Source: Chrysomallon squamiferum (lineage: Eukaryota > Mollusca > Gastropoda > Neomphalida > Peltospiridae). From it: a DNA stretch of 64,000 bases. The stretch lies in NCBI GenBank assembly GCA_012295275.1, contig CM022670.1, positions 4,419,764 through 4,483,763 on the forward strand. The letters run 5' to 3'. The position numbers and the translations under genes were made by a program. Position 1 is the first letter of the stretch; each line of letters begins with the position of its first letter. Below are positions 1 to 15,182 of the stretch, in pieces. The notes beneath the pieces were generated by a model. The model did not search any database. It was given only the letters and a program-made list of their open reading frames with translations, and was not told the DNA's origin.

Positions 1-1336
1 CATGCCTCAGATCAATTTGAATCGTAATTGCGAGAAATTCTATATACACAACTAAACGGTGAAAGCAATAAAATATTTTTTGATATATTTCGGAAAAATA
101 CACAGTGGTTTTGTTGTTTGTTTTTGGCGTATTGTGTGTAATATAGTTTGAATCTATGGTGTGTGTGTAATGATTAATATAATATTAGTATGAGATAATA
201 ACAGAAGTTGTAGCAATAATAGTAGTAGTGGTGGTAGTTGTAGTAATAGTAGCAGCAGCAGTCCTAGTAGTTCATTATATTTAGAGAGAGAGAGAAAAAA
301 GTAAAAACTGAAAAAAATTAATAGACTACAAAGCAGAAACAGTAGAAGACGTTGAGAAAAATTAATAAGAAACAAGAAGAAGAAAAATATGCTCAGTATC
401 AAAACCTACGTGAGTAATATTGTCAATCTAGAAATATCAAGAAATATCTAACTATCTTTTGTCTGATTTATTTACATCATTATTATTCTTTCTATCATCT
501 TAAATAAATACATATTAATTATCAGACCACGCTGCTTGTATTGTTTGTTATACAACTGATAAATGACTCATCGATTAATTAATTCAGCCTTTGGGCGCAT
601 TCATTCCGCGATATTCAAATTCGATATCGACATCATACATGTCAATCATTCAGACTGCCAATCATGTCATGTGCTTCATGTTACGTCAGAGATAGGATCC
701 CGCGAAAAGTACGAAAACCCGAAGGCGAAAATTTGTATATCTACAAACAGGTGCAAGTGTCACCTGTACAAAATACCTGGAGGAACAGGTAGCGTACTGC
801 ATGTATAAAACCTGCATTGTTTTACTGACAAGGGAGAAAGATAAGTGTATGAACTGACGTAATTTGTTTTTAATTAATTTTACACTTCTTAGGAAGCGCC
901 TGCTTTGTTTGAAATGCATTTCGTTATTAATGATCTGGATTTTCTTTGAAAACGTAAATGTTGTCATGATGGTATATACTAATTAATGAAGAACTGAAAA
1001 TGATTTATTGCATTAAACTGTTTTTGTCTTAATTACTAGATCATCCGCTACAGCAACTATTTCTATTAACACTATTCAGTTACTGAAGCTGATGTTGCAG
1101 TGTTTACTGTTACAGTTTCAACAGCAACAACAACATCAGCAAAGGCGTTTAGAATTATCATCAGTGAAACTATGACTACAACAACTATAACAACAGTAAA
1201 TATTACTGCTAGTATTACTAATGCTGCTGCAACTAGTATAACCAAACTATTAACGGAACAGCCACATTGCTAATTATTGCTGTTCTTTATGCTATGGAGA
1301 GTAAGACTTATAGACGTTGCTAATATGAGAAAGATG

Positions 1337-1505
<169 letters not shown>

Positions 1506-2064
1506 TGTAATATCCTTAAACTCTATCTTCAAACTTTAATCAAAACATGTATAAAATTATATACTGTGTACTTTCCCTCTTACATAGTCATCATTGCCAT
1601 CACCAATATCTGTATATTTGCTCAGTCCCCTGATTAACATACACGCTACAATGTAAACCTATGTCAGTTTTAGTTATATCACTTTACCATTTTATTAACA
1701 TAGATGTGTGTAACAACACAACGGATGGTGGCTGACCTCTACGCCATAATAAGTTTTTATCTGTGAGCCAGCATCACTTGCCGTGAGCGTCGCTTTTCCC
1801 TCAGGATCGCTGCAACAGTTGAGGAGTAAAAGTTCAAGCTGGTGAGTGTTTTGTGCTTCACAATCGGAAAATTTACTCTGTTATGTTGTTAAATGTTGAT
1901 GCAGTTTGCTTAACAATGGAAATTTAAAATAATGGCTAATTAATAATAATCATGAATATGTGTAATGGATAACTCTAATACCTTGTTAAATGATACAGAA
2001 TGTAAGAACAGCAAACAAACAAACTACAACGAGTAATAGAGTATTTATATATATAACACGGCTG

Positions 2065-2395
2065 TTGATATGGTACTGTTGTTATTATTACTGTTATCAA
2101 AAGTACTATAACACAATTAATACTGCTTCCCTTCCTGTAACCTTTATTACTCCTACTTCTAATACTATTTCTACAGCAACATCAACTACTGCTACAACTA
2201 CCACTGTTAATAGAACTACTGCTACTGCTATTGTTCTACTACTATTACTACTACGAATACCACTACTACTATTATTAATACTATTGTGTCTACTGCTGTA
2301 TTACTACAACTACTAGAATTACTACTACTACTACTACTACTACTACTACAATAATAATAATAATAATAAAATAACAACAACAACACTAACAGTAA
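2065..2395. repeat. Degenerate trinucleotide-rich tract, ending in (CTA)n and (AAT)n
   Basis: ACT, ATT and ACA triplets drift along about 330 bp, with a pure (CTA)n core at about 2311-2349 and (AAT)n at 2351-2370. A similar tract lies at 1070-1260. Confidence 0.75.
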
Positions 2396-3056
2396 TATGA
2401 ACAGTTCACAATGACAGGACTTTATCAGAAGTCATTCAAACTTCAATCCAATGCAACGATTATTATTTTAATGTCAATGAATGTTTGATATTACGTTATA
2501 ATCAGTGACTCTTCCTAAACAGTACATATGGAACAAATCGTTGTAAAAAAAAAAAATAATAATAATAATAATAAACAAAAATATTGATTATATAACAGCG
2601 TGTCGTGTAATATTTAATTGCAATACACGGGAGTGAAATAATCGGGTAGCGCTGAGGTTTCGGCGACAGGTGCGGTGTTAAATTGACTAATGGCTTCTGC
2701 CAGGAGTCGTTCTGGTGGGAAATGGAAAAGTTCATATTGCCGAGTTTTAATCTGATATTGTCATTGTGTTTGGCTGGTTCAGGTAAAGGCTTTTCACGTG
2801 TTCGGATCTTGATTACACACCGCTGTGTGTGGATACGGCTAATTGGAGTTTTGCCTGTAGCCTGGTTACGCATTTTGTAACGGTTTCCGGCCATTTCTGT
2901 CATTATGGAATACTCATGGCAGCATAATCATCTGCGATAGCAGTGTTCGTTTGCGTGTGTTTAACTGCGAGGTGAAAGTTAACCAGTAATTAATTCCTGA
3001 TTCATATTTCCACCTTTGTCTTTGTTTTCTGTTTCTCACTATCTGGACAAATTCAT

Positions 3057-3165
<109 letters not shown>

Positions 3166-4581
3166 CACCCTCTTCATGTTTCTTTTGTCTTTCAATATCT
3201 TTTCTATTTGTTGTCTGTCTGCCTGTCAATCTATCTGTCTGTCTATCAATTTATCTGTCTATCTATCTATTTATCTCTCTATGTATCCACCCATCGATCC
3301 ATTCATCCGTCTTCTTGAATTACTGTGTCTGCATCTCTGTCAGCGTCTCTATTTTAGTTTATCGTTGTCATTCTTAAATGTTCTTTATTTCATTTTAAAT
3401 GCTTCTTCCACTTATCTCTCTGTTATAACTGCATCAGCGATCGTAACAGTCATCATCTATTTATATATGTATTCAACTATTTTTTGTTTCTTTGACTATT
3501 TGCTACTTCTCTCTCTTCTTGTCGCCTTATCTCTTAAATTTCCCTCTTCCATCTCTCTCTTTCCCTTTTCTCCATCACAACCAATCAATCGTTTTAATTA
3601 TCGCATTCACCAAAGCCATTCATTTATAATAACTACATTAATATGTGCCAAAATATTTATTCAGGCTTCATTTGTGTAATTCCATGCGTTCTGCGAAGAC
3701 TTGTAACGAGAACCATAACAACTTACAATGCCATCAGAAATTTCAGGAAATGACCCGCAGTTTCAAACAATGCCACAATTAAGCAAAGATGGAACATCCA
3801 GTAATTTCCCCCATTGCAATCATCTGTCCCTAATACGAACAATATTTTCATTAGACTTCTGTTCGTCACCTACCTCTACGTTCGTTTAACAAGATGGGTG
3901 TCCAGACGCAAATACATTTATTCAAAAGAATTAGGAGAATTAAGTGATAGCGCCGTGGGCTCTGAAAGACGAGGACAATCGGATTTTAGTCCCACGTAAC
4001 ATGCTATCATTATCCGCACCAATACAGCAACATTACGGTGTGAAATTAGACCAGGATCTACTTCAGACCAGACAAACATTTAATCCTTTCTAGGGATACA
4101 ATTACCCTTATCACGGCGGGTGGAACGCTAACGCACCCCCAATAAATGTCAGAAAAATAAACAAACTTGGTAAGAGACACTACAGTTTCGTGGCCTTTTT
4201 CACACTGCTTGACACCGAAACAAACTTGCCGTCTATAGGCGCCGTCACTTCTAACGCCAGTGTCACTCTGTTTTCACAAAACTGAGATGCTCGTATTTAT
4301 TTATTTTATTTCCCAGGTAGTTCAGACGAAGCATAAAACGGAGCACGCATTGTTGTGGAAACATTTTGAAGGGACAGTGTTTCTCATACAGTGCTGCTGG
4401 TCTCACTTGGGATTTTTTAACGGCCGGGAATATAACGACGAACATCATTTTCGAAGTTAGTTTGAGGATACTTTTTTTTGCCGAGAGTTTTTAGTGTTGG
4501 TGAGTAAATGAAACATTTGAAAATTGTGTATTTATATTAACAGTTGAAATGTTTGCTTATTTGTTTATTAATTAATGAACT

Positions 4582-4584
4582 AAT

Positions 4585-4631
<47 letters not shown>

Positions 4632-4632
4632 T
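4582..4632. repeat. (ATTT)n microsatellite
   Basis: Perfect tetranucleotide array of about 50 bp. Confidence 0.95.
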
Positions 4633-5857
4633 GTTAATATCAGGCACGATGAACATATTCTTTTCAGAAATAATTAGAATAAATGTATATTTACAAATAT
4701 TTAAAATGCTACCATATCAAGAGAACAACATTTCCGTTAAATTCAATTTTTACACTGGAACCAAACATGCACACAAAAGTACAAATATACAGTTGTCAGT
4801 GTAATGATATTTCTGCCTCGATATTTCAAAACAGGCAACAGCGAGGGATTATGTAACAGTTACTTAAGTTAAACTATGAATATTTGTACATTACGTGAAA
4901 ATACGAAATATTAAAATGCAACTCTGGCTTTGTAATGATAACTGTTTTGATGAAAAATAACAAGAACTATATTAATAAAAACAAATAACGGTACTTTTAC
5001 TCACACACACACTCTCTCTCTCTCTCTCTCTCTAGATATATATATATATCAAAGAAATAATGGTATATTTTATACTTGTCTGTAGACCTTTCTGTCTTCA
5101 TCTCAGTTTGTATCAATGAATAAAACAAACTGCAAACACGATTTTAGTTTATAACTTCTCGCCTGTAACGAAGATAAACACTGTATTTTACTGAACGTAT
5201 TAAAATGAAATTTACTTTGCTAAGAAACTACTGAACCTTACCGATCGCATATTACATTAATTTGTATACATTGCACGTACAATTTTTGAAAACAAGAGCT
5301 CAATCTACACCTCGTCATGCTTATTAAAGATTACCATACAGCTGCATATTTAAACATCAAACGATTTAATAAACACAAATTACATATCCCTTTTTTGTGA
5401 CTTTATTTCATTATTCTCAAAAATCCAAATACATTTTTTTTATAATCTGACTTAATTGCCTTTTAAAACAAAAACAAACAATATATGCCCGGGAATAGAT
5501 TTACGTACCGTTTATGAGAACTTAGAACGAGCAATCAATAGTAATTATTGCGATAATCCCATTGTCTGGATTAGCGTGGATTAATGATCAAAGATACATA
5601 GTATAATAAAGTTAATATTATCCTGCTGTGAGTGAACTGTTGGTTTAATGAATAAGATAATCAGCTTTGTAAGATGTGTAAATGTTTACGTTCACTTGTA
5701 ATAGCGTAGAAATTATCTGTAAATCAAATCTTAACTAAATCGTTTGGCGCTGTCGGGTATGGTATAATAAAACTTAATATCTTTTATTTATTTGTTTACT
5801 GTTGTGTTATATATTTTCAATACGGGTGCGATATTTGTTTGACAATTAATATTTCAA

Positions 5858-5918
<61 letters not shown>

Positions 5919-5947
5919 GAAGAAGAAGAAGAAGAAGAAGAAGAAGA
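5858..5947. repeat. (AAT)n followed by (AAG)n
   Basis: A compound array: about 20 AAT units switching at about 5918 to about 9 AGA units. Confidence 0.95.
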
Positions 5948-6578
5948 GTAAATAATTAAATTCCTTGGATAAAAGATCATTAAAAATTAACGGGTATATT
6001 TAGACAATCTGCAGATATTATTTTATTTTTATGTGTAATAAAAAGTAGTAAATAACGGCACTTAGCTTAAAAATCACTCATCCCTCCAACACGCACCCAC
6101 ATACACGCAGACACGCATTCCATCACACATGTACACAAACATACAACCACAAATACACATTCGTTACTACATTTACATATTGAGTTACATGTAACTAAAT
6201 ACGTATCTGTTTGTATTTTTGTATTTGGTTTTGAGTCGTATAATCTATATAAAATCGCATACTTAAAGTATGGTGTATCTACTGGCAGAGATAAAAAGAT
6301 GGAGGAGGGTTAACGATATTGATCAGACGAGCACAAAAGTGCACTAAATGATGGGAAGTCCGCTGTCATTGTTGATTATGTCTACTTTGCACGTGTCACA
6401 ATTTCAGATTATTTCAGGCATGCTAGCTGGTCATTTCTTGACGTATGCAATGATTACTAAGTGTAATGTTATAGATCTAGTTCGTTTACATTTAAAAAAA
6501 AAGCATTAATATATATGGTTATTGTTAAAGGTAATTTTTGTTAAATATGGTAGTGTAATTTTATAATATAAACATTAT

Positions 6579-6752
<174 letters not shown>

Positions 6753-7786
6753 GAAAGAAATAAAGAAAGAAAATAAGAAAGAAATCCTTTTCTGAAGCAA
6801 AATGTCAAGTGCCAAATGAGAAAGGTTTATTTGAAAAAAGAGTAAAAAAAATTGAAATCGCTCAATAATAAGCACTAGAAGCTAATTCACTCCATGTATG
6901 ATGCTAATAATATTGCTAAACCACTCAAAAGCTTTTAAGCGATGTTTGGCATTCAAACGGGAGATCATCTCTAAATTGTTGTGTCACGCCGGCTTGACTT
7001 CTTTTCAGTAACTCTTCTTCACTTTACGGGACATTACACGTTTACTGAAGCACGCGTATGAATAAGAAAACGTAAAAAATAAAGAAAAAGAAAAAAAAAA
7101 TGGTAGAAACCGCCAGTGGTCCCCAATCATTATCTCTCTCTCTCGCAATGATTTTTTTTTTTTTCAGTAAATTTCGTTTGTAAAGATAATTTATTTAGAT
7201 GAGTTGGGAGTGAAAGGTAAGAGTTTTCAAAGCACCCTTAACAACACCTTTCTATTGTTTGAACAACGTCAACCCTTCAGGCACCCGGGAAATCCTTTCT
7301 TTAAAAAACAGCACGACACTGTTTTGTAAGGCGCGCTCTGATTGGCTGTTGGCTGGGGGTCTCTCCGTTAACGCTCGTTATCCCGCAGTTAATGGTGTCA
7401 GTTTCGATGGTCAACTGTCGTTATCACAGTGTGCTCGCCATTGGTTCTGAAATTTTCACTTGTCTCGCGTTAATCATTTGTTTGTCATAGAAACACAGTG
7501 GACTACGAAGAGAAAATAGTTTGTGGGTGAGTCGTATTTTTCTAACGTGCTGTTTTATTTTTCTGTTAACTAAAGTCCATCGTGTGAAACTTTGAGTCGT
7601 AACAGCCAACCAGAAATGTTTAACGTGAGAGCGTAAGTACCTGTCTTACGTTAAAATGTGTATTATATTATATTATATTATATTATGTTATTTAAAATAA
7701 TCAGTTGTATTTTAACTTTTTTTATGTGGAAAACGAATTTATTCATCTGTTTACATTTATGTTACTCACAATTTAAATATCTAAAA

Positions 7787-7789
<3 letters not shown>

Positions 7790-7852
<63 letters not shown>
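7790..7852. repeat. (ATT)n microsatellite
   Basis: Perfect trinucleotide array. Shorter (ATT)n and (AAAT)n arrays follow at 8303-8350 and 8476-8502. Confidence 0.95.
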
Positions 7853-8302
7853 CTTCTTTATTTAATACTATTTTTACATAGCTAGAAAATGTTGACGTTC
7901 ATTATTCTCATTTTATGCATATGTACGTTGTAGGTGTACTTGTTAATGATGCAGTCAAAATGATTATTCTTTCCTCATTTTTAAGTTAATAATTTTTTTT
8001 TATTACTTAAATCTTGGTTTTCAGAATTTTTTCATTGGAAAATTCAATTGTTATTATATTACATTTTGTAGACGTATGTTTAGTTTAGCAGATGAACATA
8101 TAAACATGTATTATTATTTTATTATTATTATTAGTCTGTATATAATTATATATCAATTGCTAATTTTATTATATTTCATTTGATCATGCTTAGAAACATA
8201 CACAAACATGTTAATCCTAATACAGTTTAGTATGTAGTATTAAGATATAATGAAAAAGTTATAATTAATTATTATTATTAGTAATAGCAATAACAAAAAC
8301 AA

Positions 8303-8337
<35 letters not shown>

Positions 8338-8472
8338 ACAAATAAATAAATGATTCCCTGAAAAAAGTACGGACCACAAATAACGTTTCTTCATTTTATT
8401 TTATTTCATTTTTGCCACACATGCTAATTTTTGCAAACTAAATCACTGTACGATGTGTTCACAACTTTGAAA

Positions 8473-8508
<36 letters not shown>

Positions 8509-8831
8509 ATGAACATATATTTAAAAATCCCAACGTACTCTCCACTTAAATTTTCTTACGTCTTTTAATACTGAAGAAAATAATTACATAGGGAGAGAAA
8601 AAAAAGAAAAATTATAGAAAAATGGCTTTGTACTCAGTGTCGACAGTTTTAATTGCGTATATGATCAAATTACATTGTGTACAGTTATGTTAACGTAGTT
8701 GTAAACTGAATGGAGTAGAGCATGCACAATTCAATAGACTGTGCTAACAATTTATCACGCTATTGATTTATATACGAGTAGGTGAGAATTACAGCCATAA
8801 CTTTCGGTAGTGTGTATAATATCATCATCGT

Positions 8832-8939
<108 letters not shown>

Positions 8940-9474
8940 AATAATTCTATACGTTATTCAGTATTAATTATAGCAATTTAAAATGAAAGACGTTCATAGT
9001 CCTTTCATCGATTATTTGCCATTTTTGGCATTTCTTTCCTTCTTTTCTTTCTTTTTTCTTTCTTTTCTCCTACTTGTCTCTCTTTCAGCCTGTATCTCTT
9101 TTCCATACGTACAATTACACACGCACAAATACACACGCACACATATGTACGCACACATACACACATACATTCATGTTACATCTAGCCATTCCGTTCTGGT
9201 CCAGGAAAAAGAAAGAAAGAAAAAATAGTTTTAGAATTTAGTTGATTGACTGTGCGATGTGGTTGGTGATAGTTATGCCACGTCCCATTTTTTGTTGTAA
9301 ATCTCAGACAGCGTCGTCATTAGCAGACTAAAATGATTCAGCGATCTTAAATGGCCGTTAATATGATCTAATCTTCTTTGTGGTACAGATTATACGAGTT
9401 GTTGTAATTAGGATGAAAAGGTACTTAATGCAGTGTTTCTGAAATGAACAATAACTCTCTCGTTTTTATCGTTT

Positions 9475-9476
<2 letters not shown>

Positions 9477-9517
<41 letters not shown>

Positions 9518-9564
9518 TTGTTATTCCATAATGATCGTGATGACAATGAAAAAAGATAATAAGT

Positions 9565-9647
<83 letters not shown>

Positions 9648-9725
9648 GTTACGGTTTTATGTTATTTATAATATATATATACATATATATCTATATATAT
9701 ATATATCTATATCTATATCTATCTA

Positions 9726-9791
<66 letters not shown>
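9477..9791. repeat. Compound tract: T36, (CT)37, (TA)n/(TATC)n
   Basis: T run 9477-9512, (CT)n 9571-9644, then alternating TA and TATC units from 9670 to 9791. A further (AT)n lies at 10509-10540. Confidence 0.95.
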
Positions 9792-9793
<2 letters not shown>

Positions 9794-10506
9794 TCTTGCA
9801 CAATCTTTATCTGCTTTCATTTCATTAGTGGTCTAATTCGGAATATATTTCTTTGATACCAACCTGAATTAAATATATATATACAGTAAACATTAATTAA
9901 CCGAGAAATAAGACACAATTCATATACAGTTTATTCTGGAAAACGTTCTGCCGCGCAGTTACAACATCTATGGCGTACTTGCGGTAAATATGTAACTAAA
10001 GAAAGCGTACAGCAAATTGAAGTAAACGGACGGCAGTTGTGCCAGAGAATAAACTGTTTGATTAGAGAGAGAAATGACGAAGTACAGAACCAGAAGCGAA
10101 TGTCGGCGCACTTTGAAGTGTAACTAATTGCGCAGCCCGCACACAGTGACCCACAAAGTTGGGGTCTAATTTTCTCCATTGTCGAGTTTGTTGAGTTTAA
10201 TTATTATCAAACACTCAATGCTCCTTAAGGGTCAAGATTTATTAACTTGACTTAATAATTGATAACATGCTAGAGAGTATTTTAATTAATTGCCCAGGGA
10301 TTTTAAACTATTAAATAAAGATATTACGACACTGGTTCTGTCGTCTCGAGAGAGGAGCCTGTTATTAACTTCGTTGAACATCTGTGGACATTGTGCAATA
10401 TTTATTTCTATTTCATTTCTTTATTTTATTCAGCAAGTAATTATTGTAAGCACAGGAACATGGTACATATACTGTATTGATACGAGTACTATGACAAAAA
10501 TGCATG

Positions 10507-10545
<39 letters not shown>

Positions 10546-11534
10546 CACACACACACATACATATATGTAAGTTAATTTAATATAAACTTTAAAATAATTA
10601 CTCTGCAGTTAGTTTAAAAAAAACACACAAAATACGCACGACAATAACAACACATGAACACACACAAACACAGAAGCTCATACAAAAACGTTCACACATG
10701 CAGCTTTACAGAATTACAAGCTCACATAAAAACATTTCTTCTTTAAATGTTTTATATTTTTCAACAGCGTATTCTCTGCCGCTTCAAAACGAAAATGAAA
10801 TGAAAATATGAGTTTATCGATTGAAAACACAAACACCATTTAACACTTGACCAAGACAATAAATTCTACAATTTCTCTTTATTTCCAGTCCACATGGATC
10901 AGTGTGTGTCATCTTCTCGCTTCGTCTATAAACAATGGTTATCTAACAGTTATTTCAATAAATCAACCACCATCTTCCCTTATTCCTCCATCCATTTAAT
11001 GGAAAAAAAGAAGAAAAAAAAAAAGGATTAAGCTCAAACTTGCTATGATAGAAGATAGTTTGTCAGAAATGATATCGAATTTTTATTAAACAACGAATTT
11101 GCTTCCTCCGTTTTTGTTACAGCAGATTGAGGCAGACAGATTAAAACTGCGGTGAATCGAACCTACTCTACCCGGTAAATTGTCTGCTTTGATGTTCAAT
11201 TATGGTTTGACATACTTCGATGCTTCTTTTTCTTTTCATTTTTTTTTCCGTTTTACATTTTTTTTTGTCGGCTACGTAAATCGTTGCTTTCATTGTCAGG
11301 TTTAGCCTTTGATGTGATGTGTTTAGGATTTCACCAAGCATATTTTTCAATACAACGTTTTCCCATGCTTATTAGTTTATGGAATATCGAATATGTAAAA
11401 TATATTTAGACTACAGGCGGCCCGCGGGCCTCTGATGATGAACCGGCCAAGCATTAAACCTGTTTTGTATTGTTAGGTCTTCACGTACCTAATAATTCAT
11501 GGACTATAGGTTTGTGAATACCGGCGCTGGCACA

Positions 11535-11700
11535 GATTTGCTTTTTAAAGTGACAGTGTTGTTTTTCCAGTCGTAAATTTGGTCATCTGAATACGATTTT
11601 AGATTAACAGTGTTCTTTTTCTCTCGTAAACTTGGTCATCTGAATACCCGTCTTTAAAGTACCCACTGTTATTTTTCTGTCATCGTAAATTTGCTAATTT
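11535..11700. repeat. Diverged tandem repeat, three units of 53-59 bp
   Basis: The word TCGTAAA(T/C)TTGGTCATCTGA recurs. TCGTAAA starts at 11571, 11624 and 11683, each preceded by (A)CAGTGTT or CACTGTTAT plus a T-run. A weak fourth copy may lie at 11925-11975. Confidence 0.6.
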
Positions 11701-13288
11701 GACATTAAATCACCATGCTAGTTTGTTCGCGAGTCATGTCCATCCAAATGTACGGTAGGCCGCCTTTTGGTGCCGGCATTCAATCGCGAGGCTCGCAAAT
11801 AGCCAAATAATTGCATTAATACTATGTTTTATGGGCCATTAGCTGCACGCGATAATAGCCCAATGTCACAATCCGCACCCTTCAAAACTGTTCGGATTGA
11901 TCAACATTTCGTTCGAGTGGAAATCCACTGTTTTGTCTCGTAAATCTCGAATTGGTGACTTTCTCGAAAGACCTAGGTGTTACCCGTGGCAATAAAACTT
12001 CTTTTTCTCTATCCACAGCGACAATGAAACCAGCACTAAGAACAAAGAGACAAAGTCTTAATGTGTCTTAGATTGCTCGTATATTCTCATTAGAAAGAAC
12101 AATGTGACCGCTAGACCTTTTCTTCTGCTGATAATTTACCACTTTTGCCTGTCCAATCATTTGCTAACTGGAGCCCTAGAGGCGTTTTTTTCTTCTTCAC
12201 GTCTTCAAAAGCTGCTGTTCTGTTTGCCTTCCAACAACGACAACACCCAAACCATAAGATTCTTCTTGTTTCAACATACCGGTCCCGGAAGTTGCAGCTG
12301 TTTATTTTTAATTGAACTTTTAACATGAATAATGTCATACATAATTGGATCAAACAGATATAAATGGTAAACGCTATATGAATGGCATATTTCTGTTTCA
12401 TCTGATAATGCTTAATAAGATATGGCTAAGACGATTTGAATGAAATTTCAGAAAACTAGAACCGTGGTCAGTTAATTTTAAATTGCATCTGCTTTCTGTT
12501 CCCCCAGATATATCCTAATGGGAGAGTAATTAAAAAAATGTATGTTACTTTCAAATTTTATCTCGAACATTGATTTTTGTATTCCTCTGTGAAGTAGTCC
12601 CATCAGGTTTTTTGGATATTTTCAATAATTGTACGACATATGCCTGCGAGAGACATTTCCGTTTTATTTTGCAAATGACGTTATCAATCAATAGTTATAA
12701 AATTTAGTTAACCAAAAATGATGTCCTCAAACTTTTCTAAGGAAAGAAAATCAATCCTGTACTCGAAAATATTTATGTGACAAAATACGTCCCCTTGCTC
12801 TTCACAATCTTCTGTCCATATTAATGTCTGATTAGATTTAATCTTGCGTTTCATAACACTGACACAAGTAAGCTGACCTTTTCATAGTGTTTAGAAAAGT
12901 AGATACCGACAAACTGTATCTTTAATTATTATTATTATTTTCTTTATTTCATTTTTTTTTTAATTCTTTAATTTATTTCTTTTTTTCTTTTTTTCTTTTC
13001 TTTTCTTTTTTCTTTCTTATTTGTCTTCAAAGCAACTTGCAGTATAATTAAAAAAAAAAAAATAATAATAATAATAATAATTAAAAAAAATATGAATGAA
13101 TTCAACGCCAAATGGTTTTCTAGTCAGATTTTGGATCTATCCATTATTTTTCTGAAGTAATCACTGATTCAATTCACTGCACAAGATTCTGTCTAGCGTT
13201 CTGATTAATCTTCTGACTTCTTACTTTCTCTTCTTTTTTTTCTTCTCTCCACCTATCATGGCGTCGCCTAGACGAATCATTTGAACCA

Positions 13289-13375
13289 ACACGTCGACAA
13301 ATCGGACAGTTCCTGTGTGAATTATATATGTCAGCAATGCTCGGCTGAATTTTATGGTGGCATAATTTGTGATCA
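13289..13375 (-). pseudogene. Possible relic of a RING-H2 zinc finger
   Basis: The minus-strand frame reads DHKLCHHKIQPSIADIY and then NSHRNCPICRR. The end fits the RING-H2 pattern (HxxCPxCR), and the preceding part aligns with CxHxFHxxCIDxW in which the key His and Cys are replaced. No flanking RING half is visible. It may be a decayed retrocopy fragment or coincidence. Confidence 0.22.
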
Positions 13376-14051
13376 AACGTGTCATCGGTCAAACTGCACA
13401 CTATCTGGACAGGTTGTGTGGGGGACAGTGCAGTAAACGCCGTGTTTGAGTTAATTAATGTGTTAATGAACAAAAGCCGAATGTACAAGCACCTCTTTGA
13501 GTTATTGCTTGGTCAAACTAATATGGCTACTTTTCGTTCTGTTGTCTTATTATTATATTATTTTTTTTGGAACAGTTTAAGATTTATCGTGGAATTCGTG
13601 TGTCACTATGGCACAGACTGTCATCTGATTTCTTAATAATTGTTTGTGTGCAGGTCTAAACAGGTACTTTGTTATGTTTCAGTTTTGTTTGTTAGTTTAT
13701 ACGTGTTACGGAAATTATAGTTAAATTAATGAGAATGACATTCACAGCTTTTGTGAAAGCTAAAAGTAAACTGAAAATCTAACATAAAGGTAAATATATT
13801 CTGTAGCTGTACTATTAATATTAAATATAACTGATTATAATTCAAAAAGAAAAGAATAAAAAGTAAACTGAAAATAAATAAATGAAATTAAAATAATAAT
13901 TAAAATAAAAAAAAAAAAAAATTAAAAATATTCAGTTGTCTCAGAAATTTAGCGTATTTTTTATATTTTTTTTTGGCGGTATCAAATTATTTACCCTTAA
14001 TTATTTTTCAGTTTATAAATAATATGTGTATATAAAAAAATAAATAAATTA

Positions 14052-14098
<47 letters not shown>

Positions 14099-14349
14099 GA
14101 TCTTTTCTTTTCTATCTTTATTTGTTTGTTTTTTGTTTTTTTTTTTTTTTAAAATTTGGGGGGGGTTGTTGTTTTTTTGTTCATTTACATCAAAGGTTTA
14201 TTCCCATACTAATAATATTTTCACCACTGTCAATATGAGTCCCAAAAGTGCGCTGAAACGATTACTTACGGGTCACCTACTAGGGGGAAAAACCCGAAAT
14301 GTTTCCTTTTGACGCGTAGAAAATAAAACATTTCGAATTAGGCCATTAC

Positions 14350-14610
14350 TTGAATCCTGCAGCCGCGGTTTTTACACGATTATGACGCAGAGAACAGAGC
14401 CATTATACGTGCGACGGGGAGACCATTTCGGAATTAGTGTCGATGTTTGTTGCAGCGATTGCCGTTGAAATAAACCACCGTCCGGGCGAGATTGCGTGAG
14501 TTTCTCGGCTGCGGTGCGTCGCAACAGCGGGAGGAAATTTGCGATGTACAAGAGCTCGCCAATCCGTGGGGATCGCTGTGACAACTGATAATTCCAATGA
14601 CAAATTTAAT
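14350..14610. promoter_or_regulatory. CpG-dense island upstream of protocadherin A
   Basis: About two dozen CpG dinucleotides in roughly 250 bases, against an AT-rich, CpG-poor background. No convincing open frame or repeat. It lies about 3 kb before the probable 5'UTR acceptor at 17530, so it could be a promoter or enhancer of that gene. This is inference from composition only. Confidence 0.35.
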
Positions 14611-15142
14611 CTCCGTTTAATTCTCTTTAATGTCCCGCTGCAGTCGTTGGGGGGAAATAAGTGAGATATAAGTCGAGCTCTACTTCAATTCATCTAAAAC
14701 AAATTACGGTAATGCCTCGATGTGGGATGTAGCCAGACGTGACTGAATTATTTTGACTTGGAGTCTTTAAATATTGACTGCTTTAGAGAATTGGAATTTG
14801 TTCTTGCTTTTCTTTTTCTTCGCTGTAAAATTATGTTATCGTGATGGCTCGCTGGGAATTGTTAGTGCAAAAAAAGAAGATTTAGAAATAAGATTAATAT
14901 TGATTTGTTGTTTCTTTTTTTCTTCTTCTACGTAATAGTGTTGGTTTATGATGGTTGATTTTAGTACGTTATATAAAATAATAATAAAATGATAAAAATC
15001 GGAGTTTGACAGCAGATAATTGTAATAATGTTTGATTTACTTGTCAAATAAAAGATTACTGCTGGTATTTATCTTAAATAGGGAAAATAACTGAAATGTA
15101 ATGTCTCCGTAATAATAATGCCAGAGTTTAGAAATTTCTTTG

Positions 15143-15182
<40 letters not shown>

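Noticed and set aside
11419-11430. 12-bp palindrome GGCCCGCGGGCC
   Set aside because: Striking in AT-rich DNA, but single and without partner sites or flanking terminal repeats. No function can be argued.
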